In this document: in pieces, positions 1 to 6,936 of the stretch
Layout of the letters: the number at the start of each line of letters is the position of its first letter
Position numbering within the stretch: position 1 is the stretch's first letter
Made by a program: the position numbers and the translations under genes
Assembly: GCA_020717935.1 (NCBI GenBank)
Contig: DYDK01000008.1
Span: forward strand, 1-16,321
Direction of reading: 5' to 3'
Origin: Desulfocapsa sp.
GTDB lineage: Bacteria > Desulfobacterota > Desulfobulbia > Desulfobulbales > Desulfocapsaceae
DNA: 16,321 nt
The notes under the pieces: model-generated
The model's input: only the letters and a program-made list of their open reading frames with translations
What the model was told of the DNA's origin: nothing
Databases searched by the model: none

Positions 1-291
1 TCTTCTGTCTGGAATGCCCGAAAGCAGATGGTGGACTGGCTCCGCCCGCATTGTGTTGAGGAAAATGAGCTGGTGGATCTGTTTTATGCAATCACAAATT
101 GTCATGGCTGGATCAAGTCTACCAAGGCTGAAGTTACGGTACGACTTGAACCGCTGCAACAACCAAAGCGCAGATGTGCGCAAGAGCTCCTTTGTCGCAA
201 ATTGACAAATCTCGGAGCACGCACTCCAGCCGGAAAATGGCTAGTCGTTGAGGTCGGCGAAGAGCCAATAACAAATGTCCAAAAAAAATGA
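1..291 (+). CDS. Transposase-like protein, C-terminal part (5' end outside window)
   Basis: The frame is open from the first base and stops at 289-291, giving 96 residues of a longer protein. The tail contains a segment of the type ExTVRLEPLQQPKRR followed by CRKLTNLGARTP and VEVGEEP. I associate this style of C-terminus, a short beta strand, a helix with paired basic residues and a final strand, with some large DDE-type transposases, but this is recall and not a search. The second copy at the right edge differs over the shared 71 codons at four bases: two synonymous, one Lys to Arg and one Val to Phe. That mild pattern fits two copies of a real coding sequence. No catalytic residues are visible, since that part of the protein lies outside the window. 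Confidence 0.5.
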   Translation, partial: SSVWNARKQMVDWLRPHCVEENELVDLFYAITNCHGWIKSTKAEVTVRLEPLQQPKRRCAQELLCRKLTNLGARTPAGKWLVVEVGEEPITNVQKK

Positions 292-320
292 CGCTTTTGG
301 CATGTTGTTTACGAGGTCTG
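1..320 (+). mobile_element. 3' end of an insertion-sequence-like element, left copy (partial)
   Basis: Positions 75-320 match the reverse complement of 16076-16321 over 246 bp with no gaps and 4 mismatches by my hand alignment (about 98% identity). The match ends abruptly at 320 here and at 16076 in the other copy, so that point is taken as the element's end, about 29 bp past the stop of the ORF it carries. The element continues beyond the left edge, so its other end, its full transposase and any target duplication cannot be seen. It sits directly against a truncated MazG-like gene. Calling it an IS rests on near-identical multicopy sequence, a sharp boundary inside a gene and a transposase-like ORF. 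The IS family is not identified. Confidence 0.65.
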
Positions 321-457
321 CACTGAAAAATCTCCACTAATTCTGCGGTTTCGACACTGAGGGCCATAGCCAGATTTTTAGGAGAGTGAAACCGCTCCCA
401 ATTGCGCTCTTTGACGAATTGGGCAAGATTGGTCTGGAGTTTTTTCATCATCGCCAT
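321..457 (-). pseudogene. MazG-like nucleotide pyrophosphohydrolase, 5' fragment cut by an IS
   Basis: Reading from 457 on the minus strand gives about 44 residues typical of the start of small MazG-like (dCTP pyrophosphatase or RS21-C6 type) enzymes: a helix with FVKERNWERFHSPKNLAMAL, then SVETAELVEIFQ. The last part carries the first acidic metal-binding cluster (E..AE..E) of this all-alpha NTP pyrophosphatase family. Homology stops at the IS boundary at 320/321. The second metal-binding helix and the rest of the protein (normally about 100-120 residues) are missing. The frame continues for 63 residues through the antisense strand of the IS and stops at 134, so any product would be a chimera with no complete active site. 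The start could be codon 1 (457) or the internal Met at 451. Such enzymes normally hydrolyse non-canonical or excess dNTPs to monophosphates. The 3' part may lie to the left of the window. Confidence 0.75.
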
Positions 458-803
458 CTTTATAGTGTTTTTGTCATGGTGTTTATGAACAGATTCTGGT
501 AAATTTTTTCGTTTTTTATTTGTTAAGCCATCATTCGCAGAATATTCATTCGGTTAAGCTATTGCTTAATAGCAATAATTGCCAACAGATTTCGACATAA
601 CTTTCACAGTAGAAACAACATATTGTTCGAATGGGTAAGTACCGAAAACTTTTGCAATTAGACACTAAATGGGGCGGAATAACAGGTCGTAAATGGCACG
701 GGACAAAAAGTTCTTTGCTTCTTCGGCAACAGTCTTTTTGAGATACCATTGATTTCACGACAAGTAAAGCCAGACCATTTTTCCTTTTATCGGTTCACAT
801 TCC
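458..803. other. AT-rich intergenic region between the mazG fragment and prc
   Basis: This 346-bp gap separates divergently transcribed genes and must hold their promoters. I see no pair of -35 and -10 boxes good enough to name. The clearest structure is a perfect inverted repeat at 560-577 (7-bp arms tattgct and agcaata, 4-base loop). The minus-strand reading frame at 546-758 encodes 70 residues rich in Cys, Ser and Leu with no recognisable motif and is judged spurious. No Shine-Dalgarno sequence is obvious ahead of prc. Confidence 0.5.
560..577. promoter_or_regulatory. Perfect 7-bp inverted repeat, possible operator
   Basis: The arms are tattgct and agcaata around the 4-base loop taat, about 100 bp upstream of the mazG fragment start and about 225 bp upstream of prc. 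There is no T-run after it on either strand, so it is not a terminator. An operator site is possible, but short AT-rich palindromes also arise by chance. Confidence 0.25.
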
Positions 804-3017
804 ATGAAAAATCGCTCCGCTCTCTCCCTTTGCAGCCTCTTGTGCCTGAGTGTGCTCATGTCGTGTCCCTATTCTGGCTGGACAAACGGACTGGACACGA
901 CCGATGTAAACCGCAATAAAATCATTGGCTACATGATTGGCAAACAATTGCCAGACATACATTTCAGTGACAAGCAGATGGATGACTCCTTGAGCAAGGC
1001 GGCTTTTGAGCTCTATCTCAAGCAGCTTGACTTTCAAAAGCGATTCCTTTTGCAGCATGATGTGGATATCCTCAAAGGCTATGCCTTGCTGATAGATAAC
1101 GAATTGTTGCAAGGCGATATTACACTGCCGCAAGAGGGTTTTGACCTGCTGTCTGTGCGGATTGGGCAGGTGGAAAAGATGATCCCCGAGATCCTGGCCG
1201 CTGAAATAGACTTCAATCGAAAGGAGTCTTTTGAGACCGACCCTGAAAAACTTTCCTTTGTCACAGATCAAAACGATTTGCGGGAATATTGGCGCAAGAT
1301 ACTCAAAGAACAGGTGCTTTCTCGCTATTTAGATGCCGTAGCCGATCAGGAAAAAGCCAAGGAGAAAAAGAGCGACGAGACCCTGTGGAAAGAAGCCAAA
1401 GAGCGGGTGACTAAACAAAATAAGGAGTTTTTTCATCGCCTGCATCAAGAGACCATTCAAGATCACTTTGACCGCTATTTCGACGCAGTGGCCAGGGCCT
1501 TTGATCCCCACACCAACTATATGCCGCCTGACAACAAGGAAGATTTTGATATCCACATGCGCGGTAGCCTGGAAGGCATTGGGGCTGTTCTTCGTGAAGA
1601 GGATGGTTATATCAAGGTGGTCTCCATAATCCCCGGCAGCGCCTCGGCCAAGGGCGGGCAACTGGAGGCCGAAGATATTATCCTTGAGGTGGCCCAGAAA
1701 GATGGTGATGCAGTGGAGATTACTGATATGCGGTTACGCGACGCCGTGCGCCTGATTCGTGGGCCCAAAGGCACCGAGGTGAGATTAACCGTGAAAAAAC
1801 CAGATGGGGTCAAGGTGCTTATTCCTGTCGTTCGTGAGGTGGTGCAGATAGAAGAAACCTTTGTCAAAGCAACCCTGCTCGAAGAGACTGATACCAGTAC
1901 AATCAATAGTAAAGCAGAAGATAAGGCTAAAGGTAAAGGAGATGCCGGGGAAAAAATTGGATATATCACCATTCCCAGTTTCTATCGGGATTTTGAAGGT
2001 ACCAAGAATGGCAATGCGGCCAGAAACTGCACCGATGACACCCGCCAGGCCATCGAAGAGCTGAAAAAGGGCGGCATTAACGGCCTGATCCTTGACTTGC
2101 GCAATAACGGCGGCGGCTCCCTGGTGGATGCCGTTGATACTGCTGGTCTTTTCATCAAAATCGGGCCCATGGTGCAGGTGAAAAACAGTTCCGGTGTTCA
2201 GCGAACACTCGGAGACGAAGATCCGACCATTGTCTATGACGGGCCCATAGTGGTATTGGTGAATCAGTTTTCCGCATCAGCCTCAGAAATTGTGGCAGCC
2301 GCCCTTCAGGATTACGGTCGAGCGGTCATCATTGGCGGTCAGCATACTCACGGCAAGGGGACTGTTCAGACCTTGGTGGATATGAACGAGAATCTGCCAA
2401 TTCTTCAACTGCGCAAATACGAAGACTTAGGCGCCCTCAAAGTCACCATCCAGAAGTTTTATCGGGTGGATGGTGGTTCCACCCAATACAAAGGGGTTGA
2501 GTCAGATATTGTCTTACCCAGCCTGTTTCAATACTTGAAATCAGGTGAACAATACCTTGATTATTCACTGCCTTGGGATCAAGTGAAGCCGGTGTCCTTT
2601 GTCCGCTATGGCGATAAAAAAATCGACCTGCAACGACTGATTGCCGCTAGTCAACAACGCATTGCCACCGATCCAGGGTTGCAGGTCATTGCCGCCGAGG
2701 CCAAAAAAGCCGAGGAGCGAAGCAAAGAGACCAGCATCTCCCTGCAACTTAATGACATGAAAAAAAGAAGAGAAGAGGCAGACCTGGCCAGAAAGAGTAT
2801 CGGCGACCATTACCGCAAATATCGAGTGGAAAAAGATGGGGACATGGCGGCCGAGGAGGAAAAAGGCCTGAAAAAAGAAAAGAGCGAGGCTGATAGCAAT
2901 AAGAAGAGTGCCAAGAAAAATGATAAAGAAGAGGAACGACAGAAATGGCTGGCAGAGGTCAAAGATGACCCCTATATTGGCGAGGCCAGACGAGTGCTGA
3001 CTGATATGCGGCAATAA
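804..3017 (+). CDS. prc: Tail-specific protease (Prc/Tsp, peptidase family S41A)
   Basis: This periplasmic processing protease degrades or trims proteins recognised through their C-termini. The 737 residues are a little longer than E. coli Tsp (682). A hydrophobic signal sequence covers residues 5-20 and ends in LMSC, which could be a weak lipobox. The N-terminal helical Tsp domain spans about 35-245 and includes AFDPHTNYMPP. A PDZ domain follows at about 254-335 (GSLEGIGAVL, IPGSASAKGGQL). The catalytic domain has GLILDLRNNGGGSL near 427-440, FSASASE at 489-495 (catalytic Ser probably 492) and HGKGTVQ with the general-base Lys at 518. Ser-to-Lys spacing is one residue longer than in E. coli. 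A short charged insert near 366-383 separates the PDZ from the protease core. The C-terminal region (about 590-737) is a Lys/Glu-rich helical tail as in other Tsp proteins. The gene appears to be transcribed alone, and no clear ribosome binding site precedes the ATG. Confidence 0.93.
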   Translation: MKNRSALSLCSLLCLSVLMSCPYSGWTNGLDTTDVNRNKIIGYMIGKQLPDIHFSDKQMDDSLSKAAFELYLKQLDFQKRFLLQHDVDILKGYALLIDNELLQGDITLPQEGFDLLSVRIGQVEKMIPEILAAEIDFNRKESFETDPEKLSFVTDQNDLREYWRKILKEQVLSRYLDAVADQEKAKEKKSDETLWKEAKERVTKQNKEFFHRLHQETIQDHFDRYFDAVARAFDPHTNYMPPDNKEDFDIHMRGSLEGIGAVLREEDGYIKVVSIIPGSASAKGGQLEAEDIILEVAQKDGDAVEITDMRLRDAVRLIRGPKGTEVRLTVKKPDGVKVLIPVVREVVQIEETFVKATLLEETDTSTINSKAEDKAKGKGDAGEKIGYITIPSFYRDFEGTKNGNAARNCTDDTRQAIEELKKGGINGLILDLRNNGGGSLVDAVDTAGLFIKIGPMVQVKNSSGVQRTLGDEDPTIVYDGPIVVLVNQFSASASEIVAAALQDYGRAVIIGGQHTHGKGTVQTLVDMNENLPILQLRKYEDLGALKVTIQKFYRVDGGSTQYKGVESDIVLPSLFQYLKSGEQYLDYSLPWDQVKPVSFVRYGDKKIDLQRLIAASQQRIATDPGLQVIAAEAKKAEERSKETSISLQLNDMKKRREEADLARKSIGDHYRKYRVEKDGDMAAEEEKGLKKEKSEADSNKKSAKKNDKEEERQKWLAEVKDDPYIGEARRVLTDMRQ

Positions 3018-3060
3018 GCTGGGCAGAAAAGCTACCCCCTTTTCATAACGGTCTGAAAAA

Positions 3061-3078
3061 TTCTGTTGATTAACAGAA
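3061..3078 (-). terminator. Hairpin with T-run on the minus strand
   Basis: The arms ttctgtt and aacagaa flank a 4-base loop. On the plus strand the hairpin is followed by A residues, so it cannot be the prc terminator. Read on the minus strand it is followed by five T residues, the form of a weak intrinsic terminator. It could stop antisense transcription heading into prc. No minus-strand gene lies close by, so its function is uncertain. Confidence 0.35.
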
Positions 3079-3097
3079 AAAAAAATGATAAAGCTCC

Positions 3098-3126
3098 TTG
3101 CTTATGAATGAGTATTCATTTATAGA
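3098..3126 (+). promoter_or_regulatory. Candidate sigma-70-type promoter with palindromic spacer, upstream of the RsbRD_N gene and dsrMKJOP
   Basis: TTGCTT at 3098-3103 and TATAGA at 3121-3126 are separated by exactly 17 bp. The spacer consists almost entirely of a perfect inverted repeat at 3104-3119 (arms atgaat and attcat, 4-base loop gagt). A palindrome between the -35 and -10 boxes is a classical position for a repressor, or for a MerR-like activator. The boxes match consensus only 3/6 and 4/6. Position, 62 bp ahead of the first gene of the dsr cluster, is the main support. Confidence 0.4.
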
Positions 3127-3187
3127 GTGGCAGAAAATCGGCAATTAACCGATGATTGGCTTAATATGAGTCGCAAATGGATGACCA

Positions 3188-3739
3188 GTGAAACTTGACC
3201 AGGCATTAAAAAATCAGCGGGAAAAGATTGTTGACCAGTGGGTCAATTACACCTTATCTACCTATGAATCTTCTTCTTTTTTTAAAAAGGAAACCGATAA
3301 GTTTGCTAACCCCGTGGGTGGCAATACCCGTGAAGCCCTGAGTGCCCTGTTTGACTTGCTGGCCAAAAATGCGGATCCCCAAGAATTCGTCGTTCCCTTA
3401 GAACAGATCATGCGGATTCGTGCCATTCAGGAGTTTGCAGCCTCGGTGGCCGTAGCTCCAATTCATGCGGTAAAACACATTACCCGTGAGATTCTGGCAA
3501 AAGACAAAGAGATGCGTCCTCTTGTGGCTGAACTCTATGATTTTGAATTCGCTGTTGATCTGGCCGTGTTGGCCGCCTTTGACCTGTACATGCAGTGCCG
3601 GGAACGCTTGTATCAGGTGCGGATTCAGGAAATAAAGACCGGCAATTACATTCTTACTGACAGCAAATGTCCCAGTAATGCGACCACGATGCTGAAAACC
3701 AATATTCAACAGTCCATTCAAACTGTTGAGAACCATTAA
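3188..3739 (+). CDS. RsbRD_N-domain protein associated with dsrMKJOP
   Basis: The product is a soluble, mostly helical protein of 183 residues. The start MKLDQALKNQREKIVDQWVN, then FFKKETDKFANPVGGNT and the helix IMRIRAIQEFAASVAVAPIH near 74-93, match the N-terminal domain of RsbT co-antagonist RsbRD-type proteins. In RsbR-family stressosome proteins this domain acts as a sensor. Here it is not followed by the STAS domain that binds RsbT-type kinases, so a classical stressosome role is unlikely. A gene of this type directly upstream of dsrM is a recurring arrangement in sulfate reducers, which suggests a regulatory or sensory link to DsrMKJOP; this role is an inference. The start is GTG at 3188, because the protein aligns from there and the ATG at 3178 reads straight into a stop. 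The ribosome binding site is weak. The gap to dsrM is 74 bp, with a possible imperfect hairpin at 3750-3779. Confidence 0.8.
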   Translation: MKLDQALKNQREKIVDQWVNYTLSTYESSSFFKKETDKFANPVGGNTREALSALFDLLAKNADPQEFVVPLEQIMRIRAIQEFAASVAVAPIHAVKHITREILAKDKEMRPLVAELYDFEFAVDLAVLAAFDLYMQCRERLYQVRIQEIKTGNYILTDSKCPSNATTMLKTNIQQSIQTVENH

Positions 3740-3813
3740 CTGGGTGCTGACCGGAAGAGGTATTTTCCTCCCGGGCGGTTTCCCCCACTGTTCAATTTGA
3801 AGCGAGGTAAGAA

Positions 3814-4839
3814 ATGAAGTACGCCTTCTCACTGCTGGCAGTCACTGCACTGATCTTGATCGCCGGACTCGGATCCCAGGTGCCGGGTATGCAATACCTC
3901 TTTGGTGTTGTTATACCCTATCTGGCCATCATGCTCTTTATCGGTGGCTTTGTCTATCGAATCATGCAATGGGCAAAATCACCGGTTCCTTTTTCCATCC
4001 CCACCACTTGTGGTCAGGGTGCCTCACTTGATTTTATCAAACAAGACAAGCTTGACTGTCCGACAAAGCCTTCCGAGGTTGTGGCCCGAATGTTTCTTGA
4101 GATTTTTGCCTTTCGGTCACTGTTTCGCAACACCAAGTCCGAACTCCACAATGGCCCTAAAATCACCTATGAATCATCGAAATGGTTATGGCTCTTCGCC
4201 CTGCTTTTTCATTATTCCTTTCTGGTCATTGTCATCAGGCACATGCGCCTCTTTATTGATCCGGTGCCTTTCTGGCTTTCAGCCATCGAGTCGGTTGATT
4301 CGATGCTCCAGATCGGGGCTCCCACTCTTTATCTGTCCAGCGTGGCCCTGGTAGGCGGAATTCTTCTCCTTTTTGGTCGCCGTCTGGTGAGTCGTCATGT
4401 TCGTTATATCTCGCTCAGTAACGACTATTTCCCGCTGGCCTTGATCCTGGCCATTGCCGTGACTGGCATCTTGATGCGTTACTTCCTGCGCACCGATATT
4501 GATATCGTCAACATCAAGAAGCTGGCCATGGGTTTAGTCACCTTTTCACCGGTGATCGGGGCCAAGATTGGCTCCATTTTCTACATCCATCTCTTTCTGG
4601 TTTCCACCCTGTTGGTCTATTTCCCGTTCAGCAAGTTGATGCACATGGGTGGTGTCTTTATGAGCCCCACCCGCAATATGGCCAATAACAGTCGGGCCGT
4701 CCGCCATATCAATCCCTGGAATGATCCCGAGATTAAACCCCATTCCTATGCTGGCTATGAAGATGAGTTTAGAGAATTTATGGTGGATGCGGGTATTCCC
4801 GTTGAAAAAGAGTTGACAGCCGTCAAGGATGAAGCGTGA
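3814..4839 (+). CDS. dsrM: DsrM, cytochrome b subunit of the sulfite-reduction-associated DsrMKJOP complex
   Basis: This is the membrane subunit that exchanges electrons between menaquinone and the cytoplasmic DsrK through two b hemes (NarI-like family). The 341 residues contain about six hydrophobic helices: two near the N-terminus (about 5-20 and 29-48), then about 124-145, 168-187, 204-222 and 254-272. Candidate heme-ligating histidines are H133 and H143 (LLFHYS, IRHMRLF) and H259 and H277 (FYIHLF, KLMHMGG). The cytoplasmic segment at about 60-120 and the tail after 280 (SPTRNMANNSRAVRHINPWN) are typical of DsrM. A good ribosome binding site (GAGG, 6 bp before ATG) supports the start. It is the first gene of the contiguous dsrMKJOP block, and dsrK begins 38 bp downstream. 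Confidence 0.96.
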   Translation: MKYAFSLLAVTALILIAGLGSQVPGMQYLFGVVIPYLAIMLFIGGFVYRIMQWAKSPVPFSIPTTCGQGASLDFIKQDKLDCPTKPSEVVARMFLEIFAFRSLFRNTKSELHNGPKITYESSKWLWLFALLFHYSFLVIVIRHMRLFIDPVPFWLSAIESVDSMLQIGAPTLYLSSVALVGGILLLFGRRLVSRHVRYISLSNDYFPLALILAIAVTGILMRYFLRTDIDIVNIKKLAMGLVTFSPVIGAKIGSIFYIHLFLVSTLLVYFPFSKLMHMGGVFMSPTRNMANNSRAVRHINPWNDPEIKPHSYAGYEDEFREFMVDAGIPVEKELTAVKDEA

Positions 4840-4877
4840 TTGCTCACACCAACAATAGCTTATAAGGATACAAGACG

Positions 4878-6509
4878 ATGGCAGTTCCAAAATTAGCACA
4901 ATTATCGAAAAGCGTGGTGCAGGGGCCGTCCTTGGCAACGGGTGCAATACCTACAAAGGACTGGATGGATGTTCCTGCGATTTTTAAGCCTGGCAATTAT
5001 GCCTATCAGGCCAAACAGGAAAAGGTCGAATACCTCAACAGTCAAAAGGGATTGCATTTCCCCAATGCCCGTGAGTGGTCACCTGAAGACGAGGATTGGA
5101 AGCTTCCCGAGAATTGGAAAGAGATCATTCTCAAAGGACTGGCTGAGCGATTGGACAAGTTCCGTTCCCTCAAGATCTTCATGGACTGCTGTGTTCGCTG
5201 CGGGGCCTGTGCCGACAAATGCCATTTTTTCCTTGGCACTGGCGATCCCAAGAACATGCCGGTTCTGCGGGCTGAGCTTCTGCGGTCGATATATCGCAAT
5301 GACTTCACCCTGGGCGGAAAATTGCTGGGAAAAATGGCGGGTGGTCGCGAAATGACAGTGGGTGTGCTCAAGGAGTGGTTTATGTACTCCTACCAGTGCA
5401 CCGAGTGCCGTCGCTGTTCGGTTTTCTGTCCTTACGGCATTGATACCGCCGAAGTCACCATGATGCTGCGTGAGTTGCTGCATCTGGTTGGCGTGGGCAT
5501 CAACTGGATTCTCGAGCCTGCTTCCAACTCCAATCGTACTGGCAACCATATGGGACTGCAACCCCATACCTTCAAGGACAATGTGGATTTCCTGGCCGAT
5601 GATATTGAGAACCTGACGGGAGTCAGGGTAAATCACTCCTTTAACCGTAAAGGGGCCGAAGTTCTGTTCATCACCCCATCCGCGGATGTCTTTGCCGAGC
5701 CTGGCCTTTATACGGCTATGGGTTATCTCCTTCTTTTTGAGCATATCGGACTCGACTACACCTGGTCAACCTACGCTTCAGAAGGTGGTAATTTTGGCCT
5801 CTTCACCAATAATGAGCTGATGAAAAAACTCAATGCCAAGATGTACGCCGAAGCCAAACGGTTGGGAGTCAAATATATCATTGGCGGCGAGTGCGGCCAT
5901 ATGTGGCGTGTTATCCATCAGTATATGGATACTATGAACGGTCCTGCTGATTTCCTGGAGGTGCCCAAATCATCCATTACCGGTACCACCTTTAAGAATG
6001 CCGCTTCCACGAAGATGGTGCATATCAGTGAGTTTACTGCTGATCTTATCAAGAATGGCAAGTTAAAACTCGACAAGAGCCGCAATGCCCATGTCAAAGC
6101 CACCTTCCATGATTCTTGCAATCCGGCTCGAGCCATGGGCCTGATTGATGAGCCTCGCTACATCCTTGATCATGTTGTGGATGATTGGGTGGAGATGCCG
6201 GAAAATACCATTCGTGAACAAACCTTCTGCTGCGGTTCCGGCACTGGACTTAACACCGATGAGATTATGGAATTGCGGATGCGCTCTGGTCTGCCACGGG
6301 CCAATGCGGTCAAACATGTGATTGACAAGCATGATGTGAACACCCTGTCCTGTGTGTGTGCCATTGACCGTGCGACCTTGACTTCACTGATGAATTACTG
6401 GAATCCAGGCTGTAATGTGTGCGGTGTTTCTGAGCTTGTGGGAAATGCCTTGGTAATGGATGGTGAGAATCGACAAGAACTTGATGAAGGTCTGAGGACC
6501 TTGGTCTAA
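4878..6509 (+). CDS. dsrK: DsrK, HdrD-like iron-sulfur subunit of DsrMKJOP
   Basis: This is the cytoplasmic catalytic subunit, related to heterodisulfide reductase HdrD and thought to reduce the DsrC trisulfide with electrons from DsrM. Two [4Fe-4S] motifs are visible: CCVRCGACADKC at 104-115 and CTECRRCSVFCP at 174-185. The C-terminal half has the CCG-type pattern used for the special non-cubane or catalytic cluster of HdrB/D proteins: GGECGH near 337-341, HDSCNPAR around C414, FCCGSG with C451 and C452, and further cysteines at 492, 494, 512 and 515. The length of 543 residues is normal for DsrK. The ribosome binding site (AAGGA) lies about 10 bp before the ATG. There is no signal peptide, as expected for a cytoplasmic protein. 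dsrJ follows 28 bp later. Confidence 0.97.
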   Translation: MAVPKLAQLSKSVVQGPSLATGAIPTKDWMDVPAIFKPGNYAYQAKQEKVEYLNSQKGLHFPNAREWSPEDEDWKLPENWKEIILKGLAERLDKFRSLKIFMDCCVRCGACADKCHFFLGTGDPKNMPVLRAELLRSIYRNDFTLGGKLLGKMAGGREMTVGVLKEWFMYSYQCTECRRCSVFCPYGIDTAEVTMMLRELLHLVGVGINWILEPASNSNRTGNHMGLQPHTFKDNVDFLADDIENLTGVRVNHSFNRKGAEVLFITPSADVFAEPGLYTAMGYLLLFEHIGLDYTWSTYASEGGNFGLFTNNELMKKLNAKMYAEAKRLGVKYIIGGECGHMWRVIHQYMDTMNGPADFLEVPKSSITGTTFKNAASTKMVHISEFTADLIKNGKLKLDKSRNAHVKATFHDSCNPARAMGLIDEPRYILDHVVDDWVEMPENTIREQTFCCGSGTGLNTDEIMELRMRSGLPRANAVKHVIDKHDVNTLSCVCAIDRATLTSLMNYWNPGCNVCGVSELVGNALVMDGENRQELDEGLRTLV

Positions 6510-6537
6510 ACCGCACCGGAACGGAGGAGATAGGATA

Positions 6538-6936
6538 ATGTATAATAAAGGAACAATCATACCGGGACTGATTATTTTCGTCCTCTTTGTGACCTTCCCC
6601 ATCTGGTTCAACGGTTTGAAGGCGGCGCCTGCTCCCAAACCAGAGTTACCACCGGGTGGTGAAAAAAAGTGTATTGAGTCTGTTGAATATATGCGGGCCA
6701 ATCATATGCAAGTTTTGAATCAATGGCGCGACAATGTCTTACGGGACGATAAGCGCACGGTTGTTGAGGTTGAAGGAAAAAAATATCGTAAAGGCTTGCA
6801 GCAGGCGTGCATGCAATGTCACAGCAATAAAGAAAAATTCTGTGACAATTGCCATACTTTTGCCGCTGTTACACCATACTGTTGGGATTGTCATCTGACT
6901 CCCAAGGAAGCAGCATCGAAGGAGGGTACCCGATAA
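6538..6936 (+). CDS. dsrJ: DsrJ, periplasmic triheme cytochrome c of DsrMKJOP
   Basis: The protein has 132 residues. A hydrophobic stretch at about 7-23 forms an uncleaved signal anchor or signal peptide that places the hemes in the periplasm. Three CXXCH sites follow: CMQCH (91-95), CDNCH (102-106) and CWDCH (115-119). C45, in the segment GEKKCIESVEYMR, matches the position of the conserved Cys that serves as an unusual axial ligand to one heme in characterised DsrJ (Cys46 in Allochromatium vinosum). H56 nearby (RANHMQVL) is another possible ligand. A purine-rich ribosome binding site (ggaggag) lies upstream. The stop codon overlaps the dsrO start by one base (taATG), which points to translational coupling. 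Confidence 0.96.
   Translation: MYNKGTIIPGLIIFVLFVTFPIWFNGLKAAPAPKPELPPGGEKKCIESVEYMRANHMQVLNQWRDNVLRDDKRTVVEVEGKKYRKGLQQACMQCHSNKEKFCDNCHTFAAVTPYCWDCHLTPKEAASKEGTR

Noticed and set aside
546..758. 70-residue minus-strand ORF between the mazG fragment and prc
   Set aside because: There is no recognisable motif, no ribosome binding site is visible, and its composition is rich in Cys, Leu and Ser as expected for chance translation of AT-rich intergenic DNA.
804..3017. Several long ORFs antisense to prc, the dsr genes, pyrD and aroA
   Set aside because: They lie opposite strongly conserved proteins and have no motifs of their own, so they are shadows of the coding frames.
3061..3078. Hairpin after prc as a terminator for prc
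   Set aside because: On the plus strand the hairpin is followed by A residues rather than T residues, so it fits only minus-strand termination.
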